The translations under genes were made by a program, and so were the position numbers. This document shows, piece by piece, positions 16,683 to 26,400 of a DNA stretch of 64,000 nucleotides. The stretch is from the NCBI RefSeq assembly GCF_004784465.1, contig NZ_SRRU01000008.1, positions 248,001 to 312,000 on the forward strand. Direction: 5' to 3'. The notes below the pieces were generated by a model. The model was not told where the DNA came from and ran no database searches. It saw only the letters and a program-made list of their open reading frames with translations. Within the stretch, counting starts at the first letter, position 1, and every line of letters starts with the position of its first letter. The stretch is from Streptomyces griseoluteus (lineage in GTDB: Bacteria > Actinomycetota > Actinomycetes > Streptomycetales > Streptomycetaceae).

Positions 16683-17944
16683 CCGACCCCGGCCCCTTCT
16701 CCGCGCACCAGGCCCCGCCGCCCGGCTGCCCCGCCCACACCGACGCGGTGCGCCTGGCGGGACTGGAGTACCAGCAGACGCCGTCGCAGATGTACCGGGC
16801 GTTGCGCCGCGAGCACGGCGCTGTCGCGCCCGTCCTGCTGGACGGCGACATCCCGGCCTGGCTGGTGCTCGGCTACCACGAGGTCGCCCAGGTCACCAGC
16901 CACGACGAGCTGTTCGCGCGGGACTCGCGCCGCTGGAACCAGTGGGACAACATCCCGCCGGACTGGCCGCTGATGCCCTTCGTCGGCTACCAGCCCTCGG
17001 TGTTGTTCACCGAGGGGGAGGAGCACCGGCGGCGGGCCGGGGTGATCACCGAGGCGCTGTCCGGGGTGGACCAGTTCGAGCTGGCCCGCGACTGCGAGCT
17101 GATCGCCGACGAGCTGATCGCGCGGTTCGCCGGCAGCGGCCAGGCCGAGCTGATGTCGTCGTACGCGCACGCGCTGCCGATGCGGGCCGTGGTCCAGATG
17201 TGCGGTATGCCGGTCTCCGGCGCCGACACCCAGCAGCTCGTGGACGACCTGCGGATCTCCCTGGACGCGGCCGAGGGCGACGACCCGGTGGCGGCCTACG
17301 GGCGCGTGGGCGAGCGGCTGGTGCGGCTGGTCCAGGACAAGCGGGCCGACCCCGGCAAGGACGTCACCTCGCGGATGGTGCTGCACCCGGCGGGGCTCAG
17401 CGACCAGGAGATCGTCCAGGACCTGATCTCGGTCATCGCGGCCGCGCAGCAGCCCACCGCCAACTGGATCTGCAACGCGCTGCGTCTGCTGCTCACCGAC
17501 GAGCGGTTCGAACTCAGCGTGTCCGGCGGCCGGGTCAGCGTGGGCGAGGCGCTGAACGAGGTGCTCTGGCTCGACACGCCCACCCAGAACTTCATCGGCC
17601 GCTGGGCGGTACGTGACACCCAGCTCGGCGGCCGTCAGATCCGGGCCGGCGACTGCCTGGTCCTCGGGCTGGCCGCCGCCAACACCGACCCGAGTCTCTG
17701 GCCCGAGGGCCATGTCGGCGCGGAGAACGCCGCGCACCTGTCGTTCAGCAACGGCGAGCACCGGTGCCCGTACCCGGCGCCGCTGCTCGCGGACGTCATG
17801 GCGCGCACCGCCGTGGAGACGCTGCTGGAGCGACTGCCCGACCTGGTGCTCGCGGTGGACCCGCACACGCTGACCTGGCGGTCGTCCATCTGGATGCGGG
17901 GGCTGACCACGCTGCCGGTCCGGTTCACCCCGGTCGACGGATAG
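16679..17944 (+). CDS. cvnE: CvnE, cytochrome P450 of the CYP157 type lacking the ExxR motif
   Basis: A 421-residue P450. The heme loop FSNGEHRCPYPAP with the Cys ligand is present at about residue 360. The K-helix ExxR, almost invariant in P450s, reads EVLW here (LNEVLWLDTP); this loss is a known peculiarity of CYP157 enzymes in Streptomyces conservons. The I-helix AAQQPTAN also lacks the usual acid-alcohol pair. The GTG start overlaps the cvnD stop as GTGA. In many conservons a CYP154 partner follows in the same direction; here the next gene is a different P450 on the opposite strand. Confidence 0.9.
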   Translation: MTDPGPFSAHQAPPPGCPAHTDAVRLAGLEYQQTPSQMYRALRREHGAVAPVLLDGDIPAWLVLGYHEVAQVTSHDELFARDSRRWNQWDNIPPDWPLMPFVGYQPSVLFTEGEEHRRRAGVITEALSGVDQFELARDCELIADELIARFAGSGQAELMSSYAHALPMRAVVQMCGMPVSGADTQQLVDDLRISLDAAEGDDPVAAYGRVGERLVRLVQDKRADPGKDVTSRMVLHPAGLSDQEIVQDLISVIAAAQQPTANWICNALRLLLTDERFELSVSGGRVSVGEALNEVLWLDTPTQNFIGRWAVRDTQLGGRQIRAGDCLVLGLAAANTDPSLWPEGHVGAENAAHLSFSNGEHRCPYPAPLLADVMARTAVETLLERLPDLVLAVDPHTLTWRSSIWMRGLTTLPVRFTPVDG

Positions 17945-17948
17945 CCGG

Positions 17949-17988
17949 CGGCCCGCTGGGCCCCCTCCTCCGGGGGCCCAGCGGGCCG
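17949..17988. terminator. Bidirectional terminator between two convergent P450 genes
   Basis: A perfect 17-base-pair inverted repeat (17949-17965 and 17972-17988) around a six-base loop, TCCTCC, fills the whole gap between cvnE and the convergent P450 gene. It is the strongest hairpin I found in the window. Confidence 0.9.
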
Positions 17989-17992
17989 CTGG

Positions 17993-19216
17993 TCAGGCGG
18001 TGGGGGTGAACCGCACCGGAAGAGCCTGGGGGCCGCGGGTGAACACGCCCTGCTCGACCGGGTCGAAGCCGTCGGCGAAGCGCAGGTCCGGCATGGCGTC
18101 CAGCAGTTGGGCGACGCCGATCTCGACCTCCGCCTTGGCGAGGAGCGCGCCCACGCAGAAGTGCCGGCCCAGCGCGAACGCCAGGTGGTCGGCGGCCGCG
18201 GAAAAGGCGTTGGTGGCGGTGAGGTCCTCGCGGAAGATGTCGAAGCGGTCCGGCTCGCGGTAGCGGTTCTCGTCCCGGTTGGCCGAGCCGATCAGGCAGG
18301 TGACGGTGACCCCGGCCGGGACGGTGCCGCCGCTGAGCTTCACCTCTGTCGCGGACTGCCGCATGATCATGTGCACCGGCGGGGTGAAGCGCAGGGTCTC
18401 CGCGAACGCCCGCGGGATGAGGCTGTGGTCGGCCCGGACGGCGGCGAGCTGGTCGGGGTGGCTCAGCAGGTTGGCGAAGATGCTGGCGATCGCCTTGTCC
18501 GTGGTCTCACCGCCGGCGGCGAGCAGCAGGCTGCAGAACGCCTTGATGTCCTCGTCGCTCATCCGTACCCCGTCGACCTCGGCGGCGCACAGCACCGACA
18601 GCAGGTCGTCGCCGAGGTTCTCGCGGCGCTCGCGGATGATCGGCAGCATGTACTCCGCGAACTCCACGCGGGTGCGCTCGCCGGCCGCGGCCACCTCCTG
18701 GTCGCCGGACAGGTTGCCGAGGAAGGCGATGACGGCGGTGTACCAGCGGTGGAAGCGGGCGTGGTCGTCCTTGTCCAGGCCCAGCATGTCCGCGATCACG
18801 TTGACCGGGAACCGGGTGGCGTAGTCGGTGACCAGGTCGGCGGAGCCGGAGTGCCGGAAGGCGTCGATCAGTTCGCGCGAGTTGCGCTCGATGACGGGCA
18901 GGAACTTCTCCTGGAGGTCCCGGCCGCGGAAGGCAGGGGCGACCAAGGCCCGGCGCACCGCGTGCTCACGGCCGCTGAGCTGGAGGATGGTCTTGCCGTG
19001 GACCGGCTCTATCTGCCAGTCGTAGTTGTCGGTGGTGAACTCGCCGTCCTTGTCCTTGAAGACACGTTCGACGTCTTCGTAGCGCGAGATGATGTAACTC
19101 TGCGTGGCCTCGTGCCAGATGAGGGGCGCGGACTCCCGCATCAGCCGGTAGGCCGGGTACGGGTCCGCCGCGAACTCGGGGGAGAGGATGTCGGGTATCT
19201 GTGCCGCAGTGGTCAT
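17993..19216 (-). CDS. Cytochrome P450
   Basis: A complete 407-residue bacterial class I P450. The I-helix AAGGETTDKA carries the oxygen-activation residues, ExxR is ETLR, and the heme loop is FALGRHFCVG with the Cys ligand near residue 353. ATG 19216 follows ACGGAG. It needs a ferredoxin and reductase from elsewhere. It converges on cvnE and is divergent from the MbtH/NRPS genes across a 665-base gap, so it could tailor the NRPS product or be independent; the sequence alone does not decide. Family assignment was not attempted. Confidence 0.93.
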   Translation of the reverse strand: MTTAAQIPDILSPEFAADPYPAYRLMRESAPLIWHEATQSYIISRYEDVERVFKDKDGEFTTDNYDWQIEPVHGKTILQLSGREHAVRRALVAPAFRGRDLQEKFLPVIERNSRELIDAFRHSGSADLVTDYATRFPVNVIADMLGLDKDDHARFHRWYTAVIAFLGNLSGDQEVAAAGERTRVEFAEYMLPIIRERRENLGDDLLSVLCAAEVDGVRMSDEDIKAFCSLLLAAGGETTDKAIASIFANLLSHPDQLAAVRADHSLIPRAFAETLRFTPPVHMIMRQSATEVKLSGGTVPAGVTVTCLIGSANRDENRYREPDRFDIFREDLTATNAFSAAADHLAFALGRHFCVGALLAKAEVEIGVAQLLDAMPDLRFADGFDPVEQGVFTRGPQALPVRFTPTA

Positions 19217-19550
19217 GATGCTCCGTCGAGACCGGGAATGGCGTGTTCCGTAAGGTTATTGATCATCCGTCAGCCACGACAGACTCTTAAGGCTTCGAGT
19301 GGGGCCGGTGCGCACCTTGGCCGGATACCGGTCGTCCCGAAAGCGGGGTGCACGGTCTGTTCCTCGCCCCTCGTGTCCTGATCTGGTCGGTGCGGCGAGG
19401 CGTCACGGGTGGAAACGGGGCGCACGGTCGGCGCACGGGTGCGTGGTGCGGAGTCGTATGCGCTCAAGTGAGAGCGCGGTGGCACATGCGCCGGACCGGC
19501 CGGATCGACCTGGGTCATATGCGGCCGAACCGGCATACTCGGGGCGCCTG

Positions 19551-19593
19551 TTGGCCAAATGCTGAATGCTGAATGCCGTTGGTCATATGCCAA
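19551..19593. repeat. Cluster of short palindromes and a 7-bp tandem repeat
   Basis: TTGGCCAA (19551-19558) is followed by ATGCTGA twice in tandem (19559-19572) and then TTGG-N7-CCAA (19579-19593). A TCATATGC copy is part of the last element and another lies at about 19514. The arrangement suggests a protein-binding region. Confidence 0.5.
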
Positions 19594-19622
19594 AGGCAGT
19601 GCAGGAGATTATTGCACGCTCT

Positions 19623-19638
19623 ATTACCCATCGGTAAT
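19623..19638. promoter_or_regulatory. Inverted repeat ATTACC-CATC-GGTAAT upstream of mbtH
   Basis: Six-base perfect arms with a four-base centre in locally AT-rich DNA, about 245 bases before the mbtH start. This could be an operator for the NRPS cluster. No regulator gene is encoded in the cluster itself. Confidence 0.4.
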
Positions 19639-19881
19639 CGATCGAACGAGTACCTCCGATCGTGGACTTTCCCTTAGTGTGATGAGTGTGAATGAACAGG
19701 GTCCGGGCAGTCTGGTTCCGACCGGCCGCACGGGAACTGTCATCTCGGGGATGGAGCGCTTCGCTCCTTCGTTCGATCTGACGCACTGTGCGGATCGGGC
19801 AAGCAGTCCGGGAGCCGCGGAAACGGAATGCGCGGCGGCTCGGAAAAACAAGCTGATGTACGTGCCGCCAAGGGGGGCGTC

Positions 19882-20097
19882 GTGGTCAATCCTTTCGACG
19901 ATGAATCGGGCAAGTTCCTGGTGCTCGTGAACGAAGAGGGTCAGTACTCGCTCTGGCCGGCGACGCTCGCCGTGCCGGGCGGCTGGCGGGCCGAGGGCCC
20001 GGAGGGGTCGCGCCAGGAGTGCCTGGACGCGATCGAGGCCCAGTGGACCGACATGCGGCCCGCCAGTCTGGTGCGGGCGATGGCGGCCGACGGATAG
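19882..20097 (+). CDS. MbtH-family NRPS accessory protein
   Basis: A 71-residue MbtH-like protein: NPFDDESGKF at the start, then YSLWPATLAVPGGW, and GSRQECLDAIEAQWTDMRPASL at the end, which contains the conserved Trp residues. MbtH proteins bind adenylation domains and are needed for their folding or activity. The GTG at 19882 was chosen because an AAGGGGGG site lies just upstream and the conserved NPFDD then begins at residue 3. It precedes the NRPS genes in the same direction with a 400-base gap. Confidence 0.95.
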   Translation: MVNPFDDESGKFLVLVNEEGQYSLWPATLAVPGGWRAEGPEGSRQECLDAIEAQWTDMRPASLVRAMAADG

Positions 20098-20497
20098 GTC
20101 GGCCCGCGAACCCCGGCCCGTCCGGGGTGTCGTGCCTGGTCGTACGGCATTCGCCGCCATGTGACCCCCTGGGCGCCGCTCTCGCCCGGGGAGGCCGTCG
20201 CGTCGGCGCGCCGGACGATCGTCACCGCGGGCGAGACGCTCGCGCCGGTTCCCGTTCCCGCTCGCGGAGGTCCCGGCGGCCCGCCCGGCCGCGGGGTCGA
20301 CGTGCGTGGATGCGGCGGGCACTCGTGCGCCGGTAAGCGGAAGTGCGGATCGGCTCGGCCGTGTTCGACATCTCGCAGACGCACTCTCTTCCTTTCACCG
20401 TCACGGAAAAGCCGTGGGGCGAGCCGCCGTGCGCTCGTTCGTTATGCCCCGGCTTTCCTTACCGTCCCCGGAACCTCTCCCCAAAGGTTGATCCCGC
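20098..20497. other. 400-base gap between mbtH and the first NRPS gene
   Basis: Apart from the hairpin at 20110-20128 no gene or strong signal is seen. The last 100 bases become less GC-rich and pyrimidine-rich, ending in the NRPS ribosome site CAAAGG (about 20482-20487), so a separate promoter for the NRPS genes may lie here. Confidence 0.5.
20110..20128 (+). terminator. Hairpin just after mbtH
   Basis: ACCCCGG, loop CCCGT, CCGGGGT: a seven-base-pair stem 13 bases after the mbtH stop. It may end or reduce transcription before the NRPS genes. Confidence 0.45.
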
Positions 20498-23400
20498 ATG
20501 CGTGAAAACCGCTCGGCCGCGTTCTCAGTGGCGCCCGAAGAACCGTTCGAACTGACCGCCGCGCAACAGGGTGTGTGGTATGGGCAGCTGGTCGATCCGG
20601 ACAGCCCCAAATACAACATCGGGGAATGCCTGGAGATCCGTGGCGGCCTCGACGAGGGTTTATTCGCCGCCGCGGTGGACCGCGCGGTGTACCTCCACGA
20701 CAGCTTTCACCTGGAGTTCGTCACTGACGGTGAAACGATTCGCCAGCGGGTGGTGCGCCCCGGACCGGACGCCCCGAGCCGGCTCCGTCGAGTAGACCTG
20801 AGCGGTGAGGGAGACCCGACCGCCGCGGCGGAACGTTACATGGCCGACGACATGGCCACCGTCGACCGACTGGACTCCCCGCGCCACCACTTCGCGCTGC
20901 TGCGGCTCAGCCCCACGCTGCACTTCTGGTACATCCGCTACCACCACATCGCCGTCGACGGTCTCAGCGGCGCCCTCTTCGCCCGCACCGTCGCCGACCT
21001 CTACACCCGTGCGCTACGGGGCGAGAACACCGACGACATCACCGCCGCGCCCCTGCGCGACCTGGTGGACGAGGAGGCCGCCTACCGCGCCTCCGGCCGC
21101 ACCGAGGCCGACCGCGCCTACTGGACCGGCCGCTTCACCACCCCGGCCGGGGACGCCTCCGACGACGGGACCCGCGCCGCCGCCCCGCTCGTCCGCCGCC
21201 GCACCGATACCCCGGCCCCGCGCGCCGCCTGCGACGCGCCGGTGGAGCTGCACTCCGGCGACACCCTCCCCGTCACCGTCCTGGACGAGCTGCGCCGTCT
21301 CGCCGGGGACAGCCGCACCACCTGGAGCGCCGTCCTGGTCAGCGCCGTCGCCGCCTACGTCGCCCGGGTCACCGGCACGCGGGACGTCAGGGTCGGCCTC
21401 GCCTCCCATGGCCGGCACGCCGGGCTGCGCCACATCATGGGCATGACCTCCAACATCCTGCCGCTGCGCCTGGCCGTCACCCCCGACATGACGGTCGGCG
21501 CCCTGGTCCGCGCGGTCGCCGCCGAGATGCGCGGCGCGATGCGCCACCGCCGCTTCTCCCGCGAACAGCTCGCGCGCGAGCTGAACATGGCCGACGACGG
21601 GGCCCGTCTCACCGACGTCGTCGTCAACATCATGGGCTTCGAGTACGGCCTCGAATTCGGCGGCAGCACCGCCACTTCCCGGCTGCTGTCCATCGGCCCG
21701 GTGGACGACGTGTCCCTCTTCGTCTCCGAACGCTCCGAGGGGCAGGGGCCGCTGATCGGCTTCGACACCAACCCGGAGCTGTACCACCCGGACGACGTCC
21801 GGCTGCACCAGCACGCCGTCGTCTCCTTCCTCACGGCCCTGGCCGGGACGGACGCCGAAACCCCGCTCGCCGAGATCCCGTTGCTCGACGACACCGCCAC
21901 CGCCGAGGTGCTCGCCCAGGGACGCGGGACCGAACTGCCCGCCGGGGACACCGCGCTCCCGCAGGCGTTCGCCGCGCAGGTCCGCCGTACCCCGGACGCC
22001 CCGGCCGTCGTCGCGGGGGCGCACACCCTCACCTACAGTGAGCTCGCGGAGGCGGCCGATGAGCTGGCCGGCGCGCTGAGCGGCTGGGGCGTCGGCGCCG
22101 AGGACGGTGTCGGGGTTCTGGTGGACCGCTCGGCCGCCGTGGTGACGGCCACGCTCGGCGCCGTGGGCGCCGGGGCCGCGTACGTACCGATGGACGCCGC
22201 ATGGCCCGCCGGCCGGCTGGACCGCGTCGCCGGGACCGCCCGGGTCCGCGCCCTGGTCGTGGACGCGGCCAACGCCGAAGCGGACTGGGTCACGGAGCGG
22301 GCCGCCACCCTCCCCGTCCTCGTCGTGGACGAGCGCGGCACCCTTCTGCGCGGCGCCCCGGAACAGCCTGGTACCCCGCGCGCGGTGGAACGGGGTGACC
22401 GCCTCGCCTACGTGATGTTCACCTCCGGCTCCACCGGCCTCCCCAAGGGCGTCGGCGTCACGCACGACGACGTGCTCGCGCTGGCCGCCGACTCCGCCTG
22501 GCGGGACGGCGTCTCCGGCGCGGTGCTGATGCACTCCGCCTACGTCTTCGACGCCTCCACCTTCGAGATCTGGGTGCCGCTCCTCAACGGCGGCCGGGTG
22601 GTCGTCGCCCCGCCCGGCGGCCTGGAGCCGCGCGTGCTCAGGGAGATGACGGAGCGGTACGGGGTCACCTCGCTGTTCCTGACGACCTCGCTGTTCAACC
22701 TCGTCGCCGAGACCGACCCGGCCGCCTTCGCCGGGCTCCGCCTGGTCTCCACCGGCGGCGAGGCGGCCGCCCCCGGCCTCACCCAGCGGGTCGCCGAGGC
22801 CGCCCCCGGCACCCGCGTGCTGAACGTCTACGGCCCCACCGAGACCACCACCTTCGCCACCCGCCACCAGGTGGCCGCCGGCCCGAGCGGCGTGCCCCCG
22901 ATCGGCCGCCCCCTGGACGGCATGAACGCCTACGTCCTCGACGACCGCCTGCGCCCGGTGCCGCCCGGCGTGGTGGGCGAGCTGTACGTCAGCGGCCGGG
23001 GCGTGGCCCGCGGCTACCTGGGCCGCGCCCGGCTCACCGCCACCCGGTTCGTGGCCGACCCGTACGACGCGGACGGCGCCCGGATGTACCGCACCGGCGA
23101 CCTCGCGCGCTGGACCGCCGACGGCGACATCGAGTACGCCGGGCGCGTCGACGGACAGGTCAAGCTGCGCGGGTTCCGTATCGAGCCCGCCGAGATCGAG
23201 AACACCCTGCTCACCGATCCCGCCGTACGCTCCGCCCGCGTCCTGGTCCGGGAGGACGTGCCCGGCGACCCGCGCCTCGTCGGCTACGTCGTCCCCGAAC
23301 CCGGCACCGCCACGGACGCCGCCGCGCTCGCCCGGACCGTGGGCCGGGCGCTGCCCGCCTACATGGTGCCGTCCGCGTTCGTCCTGCTCGACGCGCTGCC

Positions 23401-26400
23401 CCTGAACGCCAACGGCAAGCTCGACCACCGTGCCCTGCCCGCGCCCCGCGCCGCCACGGCCGCCGGGCGTGCCCCGCGCACCGCCCACGAGGAGGTGCTG
23501 GCGGGGCTGTTCGCCGATGTGCTCGGCGTGGACGCGGTCGGCGTGGACGACGACTTCTTCGCCCTCGGCGGCCACTCCCTGCTCGCCACCCGCCTCACCG
23601 GCCGGGTCCGCACCGCGCTCGGCGCCGAACTCGACCTGCGGACCCTCTTCGAGCACCCCACGGTCGCCTCGCTGGCCGCCGTGCTCGACACCTCCGGCGC
23701 GGCACGCCCCGCGCTCGGCCAGCGGGACCGGCCCGACACGGTGCCGCTGTCCTTCGCGCAGCAGCGGCTCTGGTTCCTCAACCGGGCCGAGGACTCCGGC
23801 GACACCTACAACGTGCCGCTCGTCCTCGACCTCGAAGGCCCGCTGGACACCGACGCACTGCGCGGCGCCCTCGCCGACGTGGTGGCCCGGCACGAGAGCC
23901 TGCGCACGGTGTTCGCGGAGGAGGACGGGGTGGCCCGGCAGGTCGTCCTGGACGCCGCGCACGCCGCCGAGCTGGTCCCGCTCGCCGTCGAGGAGCCCCC
24001 GGCCGGGGCGGACGCCGAGGTGTGGGCCGAGGAGGCGGTGGCCCGGCTGTCCGGCGCCCCCTTCGACCTGGCCGGGGGTGTCGCCTTCCGTGCCGGGCTG
24101 CTGCGGCTCGGTGCCGACCGGCACATCCTGGTCCTGGTCCCGCACCATGTCGTCGCCGACGGCTGGTCCCTCGCCCCGCTGAGCCGGGACGTCGGCGCCG
24201 CCTACCGGGCCCGGCTGGCGGGGGAGGACACGCCCGACTGGCCCGCGCTGCGGGTGCAGTACGCCGACTACGCCCTGTGGCAGCGGGAGTTGCTCGGCGA
24301 GGACGGCGACCCGGACAGCCTCGCCGGGCGGCAGCTCGCCTTCTGGCGCGAGGCGCTGCACGGCGCCCCCGACCTGCTCGAACTCCCGTGGGACCGGCCG
24401 CGCCCGGCCGTTCCGAGCCACCGGGGCGGGGCGGTGCCCTTCGAGCTGCCCGCCGCTGCCCACGCCGCGCTGACCGGGCTGGCCCGCGCGGCCGGCTGCA
24501 CCCCGTTCATGGTGCTGCAGGCCGCCCTCGCCGTGACCCTGCGCGCCCACGGCGCGGGCGAGGACATCCCGCTCGGCACGGCGGTCGCCGGACGCGCGGA
24601 CGAGGCGCTGGACGACCTGGTGGGCTTCTTCGTCAACACCCTCGTGCTGCGCACCGACCTCTCCGGTGACCCGACGTTCCGGGAACTCCTGGGCCGGGTC
24701 AAGGAGTTCGACCTCGCCGCGTTCAGCCACGGGGACATCCCGTTCGAGCGGCTGGTGGAGGCGGTCAACCCCGAGCGCTCCGGCGACCACCACCCGCTCT
24801 TCCAGACCATGCTGGTCCTCCAGAGCCAGGAGCGGGCCCGGATCGACCTGCCGGGCGTCACCAGCCGCGACCGCTCCGGACACACCGGGATCAGCAAGTT
24901 CGACCTGACCTTCTCCCTCACCGAGAACGCGGCCTCCGCCGACCGGAGCGAGCCCGCCCGGGGCATCGGCGGCTACCTCGAGTACGCCACCGACCTCTTC
25001 GACGAGGCCACCGCCCGCGACCTGTGCGACCGGTTCGCCCGCGTCCTCACCGAGGCCGTGCGCCACCCCGACCGGCGCCTCGGCGACCTCGACCCGCTCG
25101 GCCCCGGCGAACGCGACCGCCTCCTCGCCCAGGGCCACGGCACCCAGCGTCCCCTCCCCGCGCTCACCGCGCCGGAAGCGGTCCGCGAGTGGGCCGCGCG
25201 CACCCCGGACGCCACCGCCGTACGGGACGCCGACACCAGCCTCACCTACGCCGAACTGGACCGCCGTGCCGACGCGTTGGCCCACCTACTGCGCGAGCGC
25301 GGCGCGGGGCGCGAGACGCTGGTCGCGCTCGCCCTGCCACCGTCCGTCACCTCCGTCGTCGCCATGCTGGCCGTCCTGCGCGCCGGAGCCGCCTATCTGC
25401 CCGTGGACCCGCGTTACCCGGCCACCCGCATCCGGCACATGGTCACCGACGCCCGCCCGGTCCTGCTGCTCACCACACGCGACGTCCACGAGACGCTCCC
25501 GCCCACCGACGTACCGTGGCTCGACCCGGACCAACGCGTCCCGGGCAGAAGCGATTCCGGGCAGCCGATCCACCCCGCCGACCCGGCGTACGTCATCTAC
25601 ACCTCCGGCTCCACCGGCCGGCCGAAGGGCGTGACCGTGCCGCACGGCGCGCTCGCCAACCACATGGCCTGGATGGCGGGGCACCTCTCGCTGACGCGGG
25701 GCGACCGGGTTCTCGCCCGTACCTCCACCAGCTTCGACGCCTCCGTGTGGGAGCTGTGGCTGCCGCTGATGAATGGCGCCGAGGTGTGCGTGCTGCCCGA
25801 CGGGGCCAACCAGGACCCGCGGGCGCTGGTCGGCTGGATGGGCCGGTTCGGCGTCACCGTCGCCCAGTTCGTGCCCTCGCACCTCGCGCTCGTCCTCGCC
25901 GAGGCCGCCGACGCGGCACCGCTGCCCGCGCTGCGCGCCGTCCTGTGCGGCGGCGAACCGCTGCCCCGCGCCCTCGCCGACGACATCGCCCGCACCTGGC
26001 ACGCCGAGGCGCACAACCTGTACGGCCCGACCGAGGCGACCATCGACGCCACCGCCCACCGGGTCCCCGAGGACGCCGAGGGCCACGCGGCGGACACCGT
26101 GCCGATCGGCCGGCCCGTCGACACCATGCGCGCCTACGTCCTCGACACCCGGCTGCGCCCCGTACCGACCGGGGTCACCGGCGAGCTGTACCTCGCCGGG
26201 CCCAACCTCGCGCGCGGCTACCTGGGGCGCCCCGGCCTGACCGCCGAACGCTTCGTCGCCGACCCCTTCGGCACCGACGGTGCCCGCATGTACCGCACCG
26301 GCGACCTCGTGCGGTGGAACCGGCACGGGCTGATCGAGTACGTGTCCCGCGCCGACGACCAGGTCAAACTGCGGGGTTTCCGCATCGAGCTGGGTGAGGT

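Larger units (their letters stand above)
19217..19881. other. Regulatory-looking intergenic region between P450 and mbtH
   Basis: No credible gene was found in these 665 bases. They contain stretches unusually rich in A and T for this genome (19500-19700), two TCATATGC copies, TTGGCCAA-type palindromes and an ATTACC/GGTAAT inverted repeat. It must hold the promoters of the divergent P450 and mbtH genes. A frame from ATG 19682 crosses the mbtH start and is not supported. Confidence 0.6.

Noticed and set aside
19559..19930. Plus-strand frame upstream of and across the mbtH start
   Set aside because: No ribosome site, no protein-like pattern, and it overlaps the convincing MbtH gene in another frame.
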